Part shown: positions 39,655 through 53,200 of the stretch, piece by piece | Layout of the letters: every line of letters starts with the position of its first letter | Position numbering within the stretch: the stretch's first letter is position 1 | Assembly (NCBI GenBank): GCA_040954595.2 | Contig: CM082591.2 | Span: 3,410,001-3,474,000, forward strand | Length of the DNA: 64,000 nt | Direction: 5' to 3' | DNA from: Balanoglossus misakiensis | Lineage: Eukaryota; Hemichordata | Translations under genes and position numbers: made by a program | The notes under the pieces: model-generated | Told to the model about the DNA's origin: nothing | Database searches by the model: none | The model's input: the letters and a program-made list of their open reading frames with translations, nothing else

Positions 39655-40082
39655 ATCACCTCCACTGCCTCCTCTGCCTCCTCCCAACATCATGCTTTGC
39701 AGAAAGTCCACCAATCAAAGCACGTTCCATATATACTTAGTCATATCTCAATTTTCCACCAACTTAGGGGACCATGTCTGCCTCCTCCTCCTCCTCAGCT
39801 CCTCCTCCTCCTCTTCCTCCTCAGCTCCTCCTCAGCTCCTCCTCCTCTTCCTCCTCCTCCTCCTCCTCCTCCGCCTCCTCCTCCTCCTCCTCAGCTCCTC
39901 CTCCTCAGCTCCTCCTCAGCTCCTCCTCAGCTCCTCCTCAGCTCCTCCGCCTCCTCCTCAGCTCCTCCTCCTCAGCTCCTCCTCAGCTCCTCCTCCTCAG
40001 CTCCTCCTCCTCAGCTCCTCCTCAGCTCCTCCTCAGCTCCTCCTCCCCAAATCCGAGTGCTACGGCTCCAACCTATACTACT
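39655..40082. repeat. Right terminal inverted repeat of the Polinton
   Basis: 428 bp, the inverse of 24682-25060, with the same unique outer 36 bp and inner 120 bp. It is 49 bp longer because the CTCCTCAGCTCCTC repeat tract holds more units. Confidence 0.95.
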
Positions 40083-40088
40083 GGTACA
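40083..40088. repeat. Right target-site duplication GGTACA
   Basis: Second copy of the 6-bp target sequence, directly followed by host sulfotransferase sequence CGACGAATTG. Confidence 0.97.
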
Positions 40089-40695
40089 CGACGAATTGTC
40101 TCCCCAAACAAAAATAATCGTTATTGTCTGTGATCCAGTGAGGCGTGCAGTTTCGGACTTCCAACATTCAAGTCATGCAGTGCTTGTTAACACGACCCAC
40201 CGATATTGGCATTATACACTCAAGGACACGTTCGAGAAATCTCTGTTAGAAGCCAACAATAACTACTCTATCAACCATCACAATGAACTGGTCGACACTG
40301 GTATTTATGTGAAACATATTCAGCGATGGTTAGATTACTTTCCCCGGGAACAGATTCATGTCGTCGATACTGGAAAACTCAAGTCGTCGCCAGTTGCAGA
40401 GTTACAGAAAGTGGAACATTTCCTACAAATAAGACCTTTCTTTGACGACAGTCATTTTCGCTTAGATCAGAAACGAGGTCACTGGTGTCTCAGATTTCCG
40501 TCTAACATGTGTTCTGGTAGCGGCAGGAGACACCCACCAGTTGATAGTAAAGTAATTGGGCTTCTAAGCGAATTTTATTCACCGTACAATCGCTACCTGT
40601 GTGAAGTTCTTCGGCAAAGATTCTCATGGGTGGATGACGCGCAGATGCTGCCATCTTGGAAGATGGACACCCAAAATAAATCTTTAGCATTGTAA
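40083..40695 (+). pseudogene. Sulfotransferase 4, 3' half, separated by the Polinton
   Basis: Host sequence resumes at the codons for VHDELSPQTK and runs open to a stop at 40693-40695. It carries VIVCDPVRRAVSDF (3'-phosphate site), the VDTGIYVKHIQRWLDYFPREQ helix region, the Cys loop WCLRFPSNMCSGSG and RHPPVD. It matches the C-terminal half of enzymes 1-3 and completes the half at 24140-24681. It has no stops or shifts, so decay has not begun. It lacks its own start, though an open frame from 39541 reads into it through the terminal repeat. Confidence 0.93.
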
Positions 40696-40885
40696 TTGGA
40701 AGATGGCATAACCATGTGTTGATTAAGAGTTTCCACTAAGATGGATTATTATCGTTTATTTAAAAATAATTAGTCTTTTGAAAAATATTATTAAACTGTG
40801 TTAACATTGAGCTGTGTCATGAACTTCTATTAATTTTAATTTGCTCTGTACCGTGACTTTTCTGTTTATAAACCCACCATAGGTA

Positions 40886-41323
40886 CTAGTACACAGATTT
40901 GGTTCGGCCATCTTTGTCTATAATCTCTGCACTAGGCTTGACCTTTAGTTGGGGTTTCATTTCTACCTCGCACACGGTTTCGCCTGAGTTACATTTTTTC
41001 AACGAACCGGAAATTCCCTGAAGCACCTTGCTGACGTACAATATCTACCACTAGAATAACTTGAACTTTACATATTTCGAGAAAAAAATGAAAGAAAACT
41101 GTCAACTTACATTTAGAATTGCGGTTGGCAGCCAGGAGACAACGCATCCTCAATTTCCGTTCAGTCGCTTTCCATAACCGATGGTGTAAGTACAGTATCC
41201 TCAATGGGGCTACAAAATTCTTGAAAAAAATCCAGTTCATATCGTCATACCTTCACTTTCACTTGGCTGTCGGAAATTGCTCCGTGTAATGAACAGGTCG
41301 CTGTTGTCACCACGTTCGGCCAT
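40886..41323 (-). CDS. Small three-exon gene, 89 residues, function unknown
   Basis: Exons 41251-41323 (ATG 41323, MAERGDNSDLFITRSNF), 41111-41209 and 40886-40983 (ending TKSVY, stop TAG) join in phase (73 + 99 + 98 nt = 90 codons). Donors are GAAG|GTATGA and AAAT|GTAAGT. Acceptors are TTTTGTAG and AACTCAG; the second has a poor pyrimidine tract. The middle exon is strongly basic (RILYLHHRLWKATERKLRMRC) and the tail reads KPQLKVKPSAEIIDKDG. I do not recognise it. It is tail-to-tail with the sulfotransferase 3' fragment. Phase agreement over three exons is the main support. Confidence 0.5.
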
Positions 41324-44214
41324 GTTGTTTGCAGGTCAACGACTGAGTCTCAAATGACGGAAGCAGTACTTCACTGACCATCTGGCAAACGAACTGTCTG
41401 ACAACTAACCAATCAAAACCTGTCATTCACCAGGTGCATTTTGCGTAGCTTGTGATTGGTTGATGTGATTGAGAAGTTGATTAGCATACTCGCAATAACA
41501 GATGCTGTGTTGTGAGCAGGACAATTTTCCCCTGTGTTGTGCAACCGTTCAGATATTGAACTGTATGGGACTAGATTTGGTCATGTACTTCACATTTAAT
41601 GTTACTCTACGTATTAAAGATGTCAGCATGCATGCACTTAACTACAAAACATCTTGATATTGAGTTCATCTTATATTTTGACATGTAGCCTACTTCCTAT
41701 TGACTTAATTTCGATCAGGACTCTACGCTCCATGGTTGGCATACAAAGATGGGAGGTCACGAACCCCCCTCTCCGATTGGACTGGCGTTTACAAAAAGCA
41801 TGTATGATTTTAAGGGCATTAGACCATGGCAAGTTGGTATTAGAAGGTTGAAATAATATTAGAATCGTTAACAGCAGGAAAATGCTATGGTATAGTGAGG
41901 CTTTATTTGTATAAACTGAGATTTAAAATGAAATATCGGGAAAGTAAACTACTGGCTACATCACCATTTAACTAAAATTGCAACACATGGTAAAGCTGTA
42001 TAAGCAAATTTACACAAAAATCCATTCCTTGACTATAAAAAATGCAGACACTGTATAAAAAGTGTTTCTTGTATGCACCGTTTTTATATTTTTTAACTTA
42101 ATCTTTATGAAAATAAGAAACTTTGTTTCTTTTGCGAAAGAGGTACCAATCATCCTAATCAAAATGCATTGCATTTGCATCATCCTAAAAAAGTAAATTG
42201 TTTCCAGTTATTTTATTATTTTCAAGTTTCCACAGAATTGAGAAACATTAATGCACACTCAATTGGCTAACGCAGCATGAAAAGCAGCAACAGTAACTTA
42301 ACCTACCCTCAGTTCAAGTGGTATGGCCCATCCGTACATAGAAAACAAAGGCACTGCTGTATTGTAGATACTCCAAGGGGTAATTTTGTACTGTATTGAA
42401 ATATTGCAAACCTAATATTAAACGACCAAGAAGAGCACTTCATTGAAAAACATTTTAGTTTATGGAAGACAAATTTGCAGCATGTGTTTGTACACTTGTC
42501 TGCCACCCCCATTTCAAGTCAGATGGATCGATCTACAATTGCACTGACAGGCGGTTAAACTAAAGTCACAGAAAGCAATTAAACACCATCTAAATTGTAA
42601 ATAAGAAGGAAAAGATATTTCACAACGACATACACTGCTTGATTTTCTCAAATAGAATACTTCTTTATCATGGTTGATCTATTGAGCTGAAAACTATGGT
42701 ATCTGGTACTTATGAAACTACAAAAAAGTTCCCTATGAAAACTATTCTACTTTTGAAAGGTTTGCCCTCCTGTTGCTATACAAAAAACTTGAGAAACGAC
42801 AAAAGGAAAATCAACTACCTTGTCCATGACCTATAAATAAAATCACTATGTACAAATGTAAACCAAAACTTTGTCCAAATACTTTGAGAAATTTCATTTG
42901 AACTGTCAAATAGTGCGGCAATCTACAAATAGAGAAAATCAGTGATTACTTTACATGGAGAATTAACACTACTGGCTGGGGTCATTATAAATATTTGTAT
43001 TTACTGTTTCTAATCATTATCAAAATTCACATTAGTTATAACAGAAGATGAGTCGTACAGTAGTTCTTAAACTGACCAAGTTAACGAAGATGTAAATTGT
43101 TTAGAATAGAACCCTTTACTTGTACAACAATAACCTTGTACACCGAAAAAAAGTAAAATTCTCTGATTGCATATACTAGAACAAAATAAAGCACTAATGA
43201 ATATTAAGAGTGCATAGACATGACACGTAAAATATTTAATGACGGGAAGCAGAAATTATATCAGCTTGACAATTAGATGCTGAGAATGTCTGAATATTCG
43301 TCTGATTTTTGTGTACTTATCAGTGATTGCAAGCTATTTTTCTTTGAACGAATCGCAAGATAACTGATGTTAAACTAAGAATTTTTAATGTCTCCCATTA
43401 AAAAACAAACTATGGGGAGACATCAACCTTCACTTTTCCATCTCAAATATTTTATAAACCTAACAACAACAAATAACTATACAGAAGATATTCATATTTT
43501 ACAAAAAGGTTCCTGCTATATACGATTGCTGAAAATTGCAAACATAAAAAAAAATTGTGCGAAAGCACTTGAAAATTATTTACACAAATAAACCCAATGC
43601 ATTTGCCGAATTGGTGCTAAAATTTCTGGCAGTGATCTAATTAAGAGCAGAGATAATGCAGGGATAAACAAATTTATCAAATTCCCTTCAACTAAACTAT
43701 CGTAATTATTCATGGACTGCTCTCCGATAAGAAACTTCACATTCCACCAAATTGGTCATTCCAGAACATCAGTGATGAAGAAAAGGCACTTTGTGTTATC
43801 TTAACAATCAATTGTACCATGTACATATTTCCAATTGGAAAACACATTATTTTTTGATAAAAAATATATTTTTGTTTCTTTAAACTAAAGGTTCAATCTT
43901 TACATTAATGAACACAGAGTTCATTCGTTATAACAAAATGTTTCATGGTGATTTTCATATACTATTTTGGAGACAAACTTTTGAAAAATATAACCTATGA
44001 GTCTTATGAAATTTAATATATAGCATTCTAGTATAATACCATTCTCAAAAAAACTATTTTTAATTATTCTTAAATATATATATTGATGCTAAAAGCTTTG
44101 CACGTCGGTAACTGTTAACTACAAAAAGGACTTTTTCGAGAAATGTTTACCAGTAATCAACATGATCATTCGCATGGAATTTCATGAGACTGTGTCATCC
44201 GAACTTGGTTCAAA
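41324..44214. other. Spacer and probable 3' UTR of the PLEKHA-like gene
   Basis: The right part, leftward from the stop at 44215, is very AT-rich with only short chance frames and should hold a long 3' UTR. TTTATT strings (AATAAA on the minus strand), for example near 41894, are possible ends. No other gene seen. Confidence 0.45.
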
Positions 44215-47200
44215 TCAGAGGTTTGCATATTTCTCTTCTGTCTGAGGATGCACGAAGGAGCCACCATTAGTAATGGGACTGGCATGTGATGAGCTTGTGG
44301 ACATCGTTGTGGTGATGTGAAGCTCCACTTCCTCGTTTGAGTCGTGCTTTGGCTGGTGTTTTGCTGAGGGGAAAAAAATTCATGGTAAAATTAATTCTCT
44401 TGTACAGGCTGCAGATTGCCCACTCTAAGTACATGTGATAAGCAGCGTCATCATTTCCGGGTCGAAAGCCTGTAACAGCCCAAACAGCCCTTTGAGCTCA
44501 GCGCCCCTGTAGCTGTAGACCAGCTATTGCGAATCACAACCAGTCATTTTTTTTCACACCATTTGCAGCTAGAAAGCAGCAATCACACAGCAATATCCAA
44601 TCCCAAAATTTGACAGTCGCCATGCTTGTAGCTGCTTCTGGGCAGGATATGTTGGGCAAGATATGATGTTCTGTATATATGCATTTTTTGCTAGTTTTAA
44701 GAGACAAGAACTGTACAACCCTTCCACCACCAGTCTTCCTGTAAATTTTACATGCAAAAAAGCATGCGAAAGTAGTTTTCACAAAAAGCAGTTTTTGATT
44801 AAGACACAGAAATGAGTGTAAGGAGACACGTTTGAAGGCATATGGACACTAGCATACATGTGTTAACTGTGATATTGTATCCTACTGCTTTGAGGGAAAG
44901 TGGCCATAGATTCAGGTCTTAGCTCCCTGTATCAAGCTCACATATCCAGCATTCTGCTTGTTAACAACGCCTGCATATGTGTAACAACTTAACCTTTGCC
45001 ACTGTTAACAAATGAATTCACAAGAGGACTGAATTTACACATAAACTAAGCCCTGTTGATAAGATTGTGAGAGCCACAACACTGTGGTTGACACATAGAG
45101 CAAAACTATCCTGAACAAACAGCCCCAAATTACAGCTATTTAAGCTTTTAAGTAGGCAAAGCTAAGCTTGTTTAACATCAGATGTTGCTATACAAAAACA
45201 GGCGGTAGACAGGGGCTTTAGGGTTGCTTGCCACGTAACAGCTTTAGTTTGACCCTAAAGCCTCTAATGCTGAGGTGCTGAGCACGTCTGTGGAAAACCC
45301 TGGTGGAAGGGCTAATGTGCGGCGGTTTTCTTTTCAGCTAATTTTAACGGCAGCTTTGCAAAGTAAAATAATCCATCATACTTTGTGAGTGGTTATGTGC
45401 TCACTTTCTATGTCTCTTCCTTTCCAACTACAAGAGAATAATTAAAACAGATCATCACAACAACAGAGTGGAGAACGAATACATGACAATGGCTCTCACT
45501 GGAGAACAAATGTGTCCAATCCTGACAAGAAATTCATACAATGTACATGGACACTACTCTAGATATTACAACTGAAACCCGTTCTGTCTTTCTCTTGGAA
45601 ACAAAAATTATCCCTGCCAATTCTTTCTCATGTTATATTTTGGTAGATACTATCTCATTCTATCATCAAACACTGGCAGTTAAAATTAAGGTTACAGAAC
45701 CTCTTATAAAACCATGAAATTCCTACCTGCCATCGCTTTGGTTGCTGCTTTCACTTCTTGGGCCAACGCAGCTCTGACGGACAACAACTCTTCTCGTCTA
45801 TGTTTCTCCTCCTCAATCTTCCCTTTGACAGCCACTACTTCTTCTTCCGTGTCCATCTTGTACCAATCAGACATACTGTAAAATAAGCACGCAGATTAAT
45901 AGACTGTAGTGTAAAATAAGTATGCAAATTTACTTGCTCAGGGATCATGAAGTTGCCAGTCCACAAGGTAGATGTTAGCTGGTTTATCATGAGTTAACAC
46001 ACACAGTAAGTGAAAATACTGTCCAAATTTGACATGATCTGCACACATGTATGGTATAGGGACAAATGTAACAAGGAAGATGTCTATGTGTTAACCAGCT
46101 GAATCATTCATTGTTCAATAAAGTGTGTCTCAAATCATATATATTGACTGGCCCTATTTGGACAACAGCCTGACACCTATCTCCCCTCAGGCCTGTGAGT
46201 CATGTACCCCACAACGGTCTACATGTACTTCTTAGGACCATATGCTGATACTTCATGTCCAGTCCACATATGTATGCTGTGACATACAGTAGTGCACAAT
46301 TAAAGTACATGTGCTGTGAAACTATTCGATCTACCTTCGACATAACACATCTAAATGTAAGACAACTATATTTCTATTGTTAGCCAGGTAAAGGGTAAAC
46401 CTGATTCTACGGTAAAAGAACAACACCTAAGTAAACATAAAAAGTTCAAACTATTTTCTCATCCCACTACATTAAACTGAATTAACAAATTATTTGCAAA
46501 AGTTGGATGAAGATTTCCCCACACCCTATAACAGAGATTCATTTTTAAACCCAATTTTAATCAATCAGCTAAATTGAAAGTGCTGTGTATCTACAGTTCT
46601 TGTACAATTTCTTAAAGGATGATGGAATACTCACTACTCTGCATGTACTAAAACCTTCTATGGTTAGTTTTAATATCAATTATTTCTGCTCAAGCATTTC
46701 CTTGATTAAAGTATATTAAAGTAAACTCATCATCGCCTTAACCAATTACAAACATTAATTTAAAAATACAGTACATGTAAAGATTAACAGTGCCTATGTG
46801 TATCTATGGAAATATTAACATAAAGTGCTATGACAACACACTGCAAAGCAAAACAACACAACACAAAACAAAACACATGACAAAATACAAAAACAAAGAT
46901 TATGTGAGATGGGGAGTGTCTCACACTATTGTTTTTTCAATTTTAGCCTACATGCAAACTAGTCAGTAGGATAAAAAATATATGAAACTAAGCTAAGATC
47001 AGTGCTGGCTAATGTTACACATCAAAGTGTGGCCTTTACTTACAAGTCCCGGGGGTGCCAATCTTGTAGACTGAAGAGAGGAAAGAAACAAGAGGAAAAA
47101 AACAAGAGACATGACAGATGTTCCACAAACAACATGCGTAAAGAAGAATAGAGAGAGAACAGCGAACACTGATTAAGCTCTTACAATTACAAAGACACAC

Positions 47201-50200
47201 AAATGAATTCTTTTGCACATGGTAAGAATATATTGCCCGTTAGGTCAACTATTGCATTGACAAATCTTCATGTTAAATATATGTTCAGCTAATGTGAATA
47301 AAATTTGCACATATTAATGTTCATGTGTTAATTTGAATATGATTAATCTAATTCATCTAATAGTTTTATTTACATATTAGCAGTTAAATTTTATAAGTAT
47401 TATGTACACGTGTCTCTTAATGTGGTATTATATTGAAAAATTTCACATGTATTATTTTGACGTGCAGAATTGTTTTTCAATTAATAGTCTAAAATTACTA
47501 AATTCCTGATAAGATTTCACTTCTAAAAATTACAATATGTCCAAAACATTAGCCTTGGAAACCTGTTGGTGAAGTAAATATTTTATGTGGTATGAGACAG
47601 CAAATGAGGAACACATGAAAACAGACATACAAAGCAGCCATGATGCAGGATTTTTCGCACAGTAAATTACATGACACTGGACTCAATGGGTCTCAAGTTA
47701 TGAGTGGAACAAAATCTGTCTATAAAAGATGGACACATTGTGGCAACATAGGACACCACCAAAATGTCCAGTACACCACTGTAAAGTGGTGATAGGGTTA
47801 TAACTCTGAGACTTTGAATGATGTTGCATATTGATCAAGTCCCAGTGTCTTGACTCTTGAGTCTCAGATATAAACTGATGTAAGGAAACAGGTTTTCATT
47901 AATCTGGAAAAAACGCAAAATCAACAGAACAAGACTAAACAATTAAGCAAAATCACACATTTTATAAATTTCTTACCTAAAGTTTGACAGCATTTTCTTG
48001 AGATGTTCAACCCTTTCTTCCTTCTTTGCCGCTTCTTCCGGAGAAATCGTCTCATCTTCTGTTTCTGGAACATATCTTTCCGGTATCAGTACTTTCGGTG
48101 GAAGACCAAGCTACAGGAAGGAATCAAAATATAACATATTACCCTCATGGAAAATGGGCATTTGATAGAGGTTTGATGTGTCAGCCATCTTGCATGCAAC
48201 TAACATTCACCTACAACATTGACATAGTTAATACTCAACACAAGAGCAATGGAAAATTGACATATAAAAACAGGTGCTGGTATAAAATATCCACATGCTA
48301 AAGAAAACTGCGCTGGAAACCTACGCAGAAATCTGTGAGCAGCTTGTCGTAGGGTTCAGCTCCGAAGAACTGGTCGCGGAGATATTTTTTCTTGGCATGG
48401 AGATATGAGCTGGGACTCACAGGCTCATCTTGTGAGAGCTCTATGCAGTCATTGCCGATGGATGGACTTAACTGAGGGTGATGGTTGACAGTTATGAGTG
48501 ATAATGAGTGACAATGTAACACACAGACATAACAAGAGATCAGTAAAGATGGACAGAGAGAGAAAAAGAAAGAAAGAAATACAGTTAGTCTGTATTGTAG
48601 GGTATTTTATTAAGATGAATGATTGTTGGGAGAGAAAGATGGTGACAGACAACCTAACAAGAAGATGTTATTTTAATGATAGACCCTGTTTATACATAAG
48701 TACTAGCTACTTCTTTAAAAATATACAATTTGTAATTATAGGGCAAGTGTCAGGTCCCTGGCAAACTTACCAGTCCAAAACCCGTGGTTTCATCCTTCTC
48801 AACACTTTTATTTTCACCTATGACGTAGTCAGGTGAGAGGTACCCTGAGCCCATCGGTGCATCAAGCGACTGCATAGCTCTCTCGATTTCTAAGATGGCC
48901 ATGTCATCTCTTGCTTTCTGTGGGTGGAAAGAGTAGTGTTTAAACTTAATGGACCTGATGAAAGTTACCACCTTACAGCTAATGCACCCTTTATTCGCTC
49001 GGCAATGTTCTTAATTACACAACAAATTCTCCTTGTGTCTTGCTATGTGTTGCAGCAATCTGCTTCCCTCTTCATCTCCCATCCCTTTTTCATAATATGA
49101 AATGGTTTGATCCTGTTTGCCGTGTATCCATAGTGTACCAGCTTTTGCCAACATTCCATGCTTGATGCTTTGGTACACGAAGTTTGATTATTAACGACAT
49201 ATGGTATACTGCAAACCACCTGGAGGCTTTAGTGGGTAATTACCGATATTCCCGAGCGAATAATTGGTGTGTTCAGCTGTACAGAATATTGGTGACAATA
49301 GATTCTATAAACCCAGACTTCAGTGCAAAACATAAATGTCAACGTATTTGCGAAATGTAGGAAGCCAATCAATATTGCTGTCTCTCCAAATGACATGTCA
49401 AAGCAAGTTGGCATGGAAACCATTTTATATGTCACTCTACTCTATATTCCTATGATCTTTACCATTTTATTGTGTATTTTAATTTCATAATTGTGATCAC
49501 AAGCAAATAATAATTTTGTCTACTAGTGTAATTTACCAATACGTCATGTACTTTACTGCTAACAGTCTAGACAGGATGTCATATGCAACACCAACTGAAG
49601 TATATGTTGTGAACTTTCAAATGTGAGAGGTGATCAAATTATTCGGGATGAAATGCAGTGGGGTTGTGGATGTGCTTTTTTCCAGTGCAGTCTCAAAGTA
49701 GCATGCATGAAATGAGAAATCTAAATGAATAAACAACTAATGTTGGTTAGTACTGATTGTGTTGTTTGGCAAGCCAATCAACCCAAACACTCCCAGAACC
49801 TCTGAGAGACACGACATTCCTCTTACTGTTTAAACACTGCTAAAAGGTCATACCACACAGATTAGGGAGGTGAGGGGGTTGAACTGGATGTTAGTACAAG
49901 CAAAGCAATGTCACACTAAAACTCAGCAAACTCTGTTAACACCACATGCCTTCTTGCTGTCAGTCTCGATACTCCATACGGGGGAAGTTGGATCCTGCGT
50001 CGAGGAAAAGTCTAAGCCACCTGGTAATGTTTTGGGCCTGTTAGAGCGCAGCAGTCTCTCACTGGCACTCTTAGAACGCACCTTTGGCTGTAAGTGGATC
50101 AAGTCCCGTGAGTGGAGAAATGAAAACAGACAACTTAGTCACATGCAAGATACATTAACCACAATCAAATTAATCACCAGGGTTGTTTATGAACATGAAC

Positions 50201-53200
50201 ATGAAGCATACAGAACATATTTTTGGAAACAAGACTTGTTACATCCCGCTTGTCAAGATATATTTATACAATCCCAGTCAGACAGGCATGGTCATGTACA
50301 ACAATGATAACTGCAAAGTAATAGCAGAAGTTGGAACTGCAGTGCGAAATCACCAAGAAGTACCTAAGCCAACTGGAATATACCAACATTCAAAGTCAAG
50401 TCTAAAAGCAGTTCACAGTTTGACATTGATCACAGAAGTCCCCCGAAAACAGTTTTAAATTCAACAAGCAGGCCAAGACAACATGCTTAGTTAAAATACA
50501 ATTCCAGTTACAAACTTCTGAGAATTACCCACATTACAGAGTGTTGATAGAACAGAGACATACTTATTTCATTGGAAGAAAGGAAGTCTTGTTTTGAGAT
50601 ATATCTTGTTGGTGCGTTCTTGACCACGTATGGTTGCCTCTGTAACCACAATATTGTTAACTAATAATCTGATGGAGTGGGGGAATATTAATATCAGAAT
50701 AGAACACTGGTACACTAACCTGAACTCCATCTGTAGCTTTGAGTCCAAACGGTCTGCCTGTAGGTGTCCTGTAGTCATTTGCAGGTGGTGCGGATTGCAA
50801 TGGCGCTGTAGTTGTACTTGTGATGTACGACTCCTCACCAGCTGGGGCAGCCCTCTGAGTTGGTGTTGTTCTCTCTGATGTCTTCAGTGAGGCGGTTGCA
50901 CTCACCGGACGACCAGACGTCCTCATCTGGTCTGTGAATCGCGGGTAAGCACCATCTGTCAAAGAACAAGATGTAATCACGTTACTAGGGTAATATACAC
51001 TTAATACCCAGATTTGACATTAGACGTTACATATGAACATGCTTAAGTACAGTGCATGTTCATCAAATACTATTTTCATGGGAAAGTCAGAATGTTCTTA
51101 CTGATGGCAATTTGGCAAACCCATTGTGCTCTCCTTTCTTGCCCTAGAAGTAAAAGCTTTGTAGACTTACATCTTCCTCCAAGAGAGTTACTTCTACCAT
51201 TAGGTGATCTTGGCGCAGAACTCATAACTCCCCTGGTTGGCAAAGTCATTGACTTGCTGGAAGAATCGCCTGACATCCACTCAGCTGACAGTGGACGTCC
51301 TCCGATTATATCACCTCTCTTCTTCTCTTTCTCTCTACTTCTCCGCTCAGATTCCCGTTTGATGTTTCTCACCGTGCTCTTCGGTTTCTCGCCCGTGCTG
51401 GCTGTGCGCTGGCGGTTGGCACCCGGGTACGCGGGGGCACTGGCGGGCAGGGTGGCACTTCTCGGTTCGTCGAGTGTCGGCGTAGTGGTGGTTGTCATTA
51501 GGTCGTAATAGCTGGGAGGTGGTGGACGTGGAGGTTGTTGCTGTATGGGTGAGATGGCCTGTACTGGTATCTGCTTGCTGCTGCTGCCTGGCGTAGCAGA
51601 AGTTGTTGGTGTTGATGTGAAGCCACTTTGTTCTGGGGATGGAGACACTGCTGGAGACTGTTGCACATGTTCCTGCATTTTCTACAAGAAACAGAAGTAA
51701 GAGAATACACAGTGAAAATAAACATGATAATTTTCACTTCAAATGTAGATATCTAACCCTAGGCAAAAAATGTTACATAGAGTTCTATAGAATTTGATCC
51801 TTCTAATTGATAATTCATTTTCAATGTCATCATTTACAAATTACCTGCACTTTGCCAATGCTGTCCATCCTCTGTGGTGTTGCAGATTTTAATTTCGTGC
51901 CTTGGATGTCTTTGGATTCCAGTGTGTCTAAGTCTGTCACCATATACGGACTGGACTTGTGACGAGCCGGTGGCTCGGACTTGTGGCGAACTGGTGTCTC
52001 TTCTCTCTTATCTTTCTGTTTTATTTTACCATCTATAACATAAATTATATTATTATGACATGGAAATTCTAGTGTATTTATGCTAGTCTAAATCATGTAC
52101 AAATCCTGGTGTATTGGTATAAACTAATCTAATTCATGTACAAACAAAACCCTTTCCACTGTAACACATGCAATAGGCACTTATTTGAGCTATAATTTTT
52201 CTTTTTCTTGGAAATGCGAAACAAAATGAAAAATGATTTTCCATGTAATTTTTGTTTTAAAGCACAGTCATCACACTCACCATATGTTGTGATTTCTCTG
52301 ACTTTATCCATCTCAACTCGCAACATGTTCTTCTGTCTCTCCAGATCATCAATCACAACTTGGACCCGACCTAGTTCTCTCTCCATTTTCATCCTGGTTT
52401 TCAGTGTGTCCTGAGACTATGAGAAATGTACACACAAGTTGACTGGATTGTATGTCTTAGTTACACCCCACAGACTGCCAGTGAATAGTTAAACATAGCT
52501 TTAACAGCATTTGCGCAGTGATAAAAAAAATGAAGAGAATGATGTTGTTTACTTACAGGTGATTTATTTCTGTTCTGAGCAGCTTCTTCTTGTATCTTGG
52601 TCCTCAACAGGAATATTTCATGTTCCAGTTTTGCGTTCTCTGCTGTAATGTTCTCGAGTTCCTGGAAGAAGAAGGCATTGACAACATGTGTTATAGACAG
52701 TCAACACCAATCTTTGATTTGAGATTATGTTGATAACTCACAACAGCCAAAAGTATGAAGAAAAATGTTTTCACCATCTTACCTTACTCCCTTCCGCCAG
52801 CTGAGCTCTTGTTCTGACGAGATCTCTTTCAAGACCCTGCCTCTGCCAGTCGATTTCTTGGAACTCCTTGGGATTGTCACTGTAATGCTTGAGATGTCTG
52901 TTGATTCTTTCCAAGGCCTTCTCTATCTTGTCCTGCATAGCAAAGGAGAAAAAAACATTACCTGAGTTAAAGATAGATTGTAACCTATGAAAATTTACCA
53001 GTGACCATTCAAGGGACTTTCCTAAACTGTCCTTTATAGACAGATGGCCTTTATAGACAGGTCGCTTAATGTAAATTGCATAGGGACTGTAACAAAAGGG
53101 GCATTTATATAGGCAAATGTGTACTATATAGAGGTGGCCATTAACACAGGTTTGACTGTACTCACCATATCTTCCCTCAACCCATTCACATACGTAGAAC

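Larger units (their letters stand above)
24682..40082 (+). mobile_element. Complete Polinton/Maverick (virus-like self-synthesising DNA transposon)
   Basis: A 15,401-bp element bounded by GGTACA target duplications and by terminal inverted repeats whose first bases are AGTAGTATAGG, so the ends are AG...CT. It carries the full core set: family-B polymerase, packaging ATPase, adenain-like protease, integrase, major and minor capsid proteins, plus five accessory frames including a WW-PC4 protein. Plus-strand genes fill 25325-38089 and minus-strand genes 38458-39505, convergent at two polyadenylation signals near 38180-38320. No frame has a stop or shift that I can see. Polintons are thought to move by integrase-mediated insertion of a polymerase-copied DNA, and their capsid genes suggest virion formation. 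It resembles the adintovirus-type animal elements. Confidence 0.97.

Noticed and set aside
39692-40133. Additional plus-strand Ser/Leu frames in the right terminal repeat
   Set aside because: Same low-complexity repeat in other frames.
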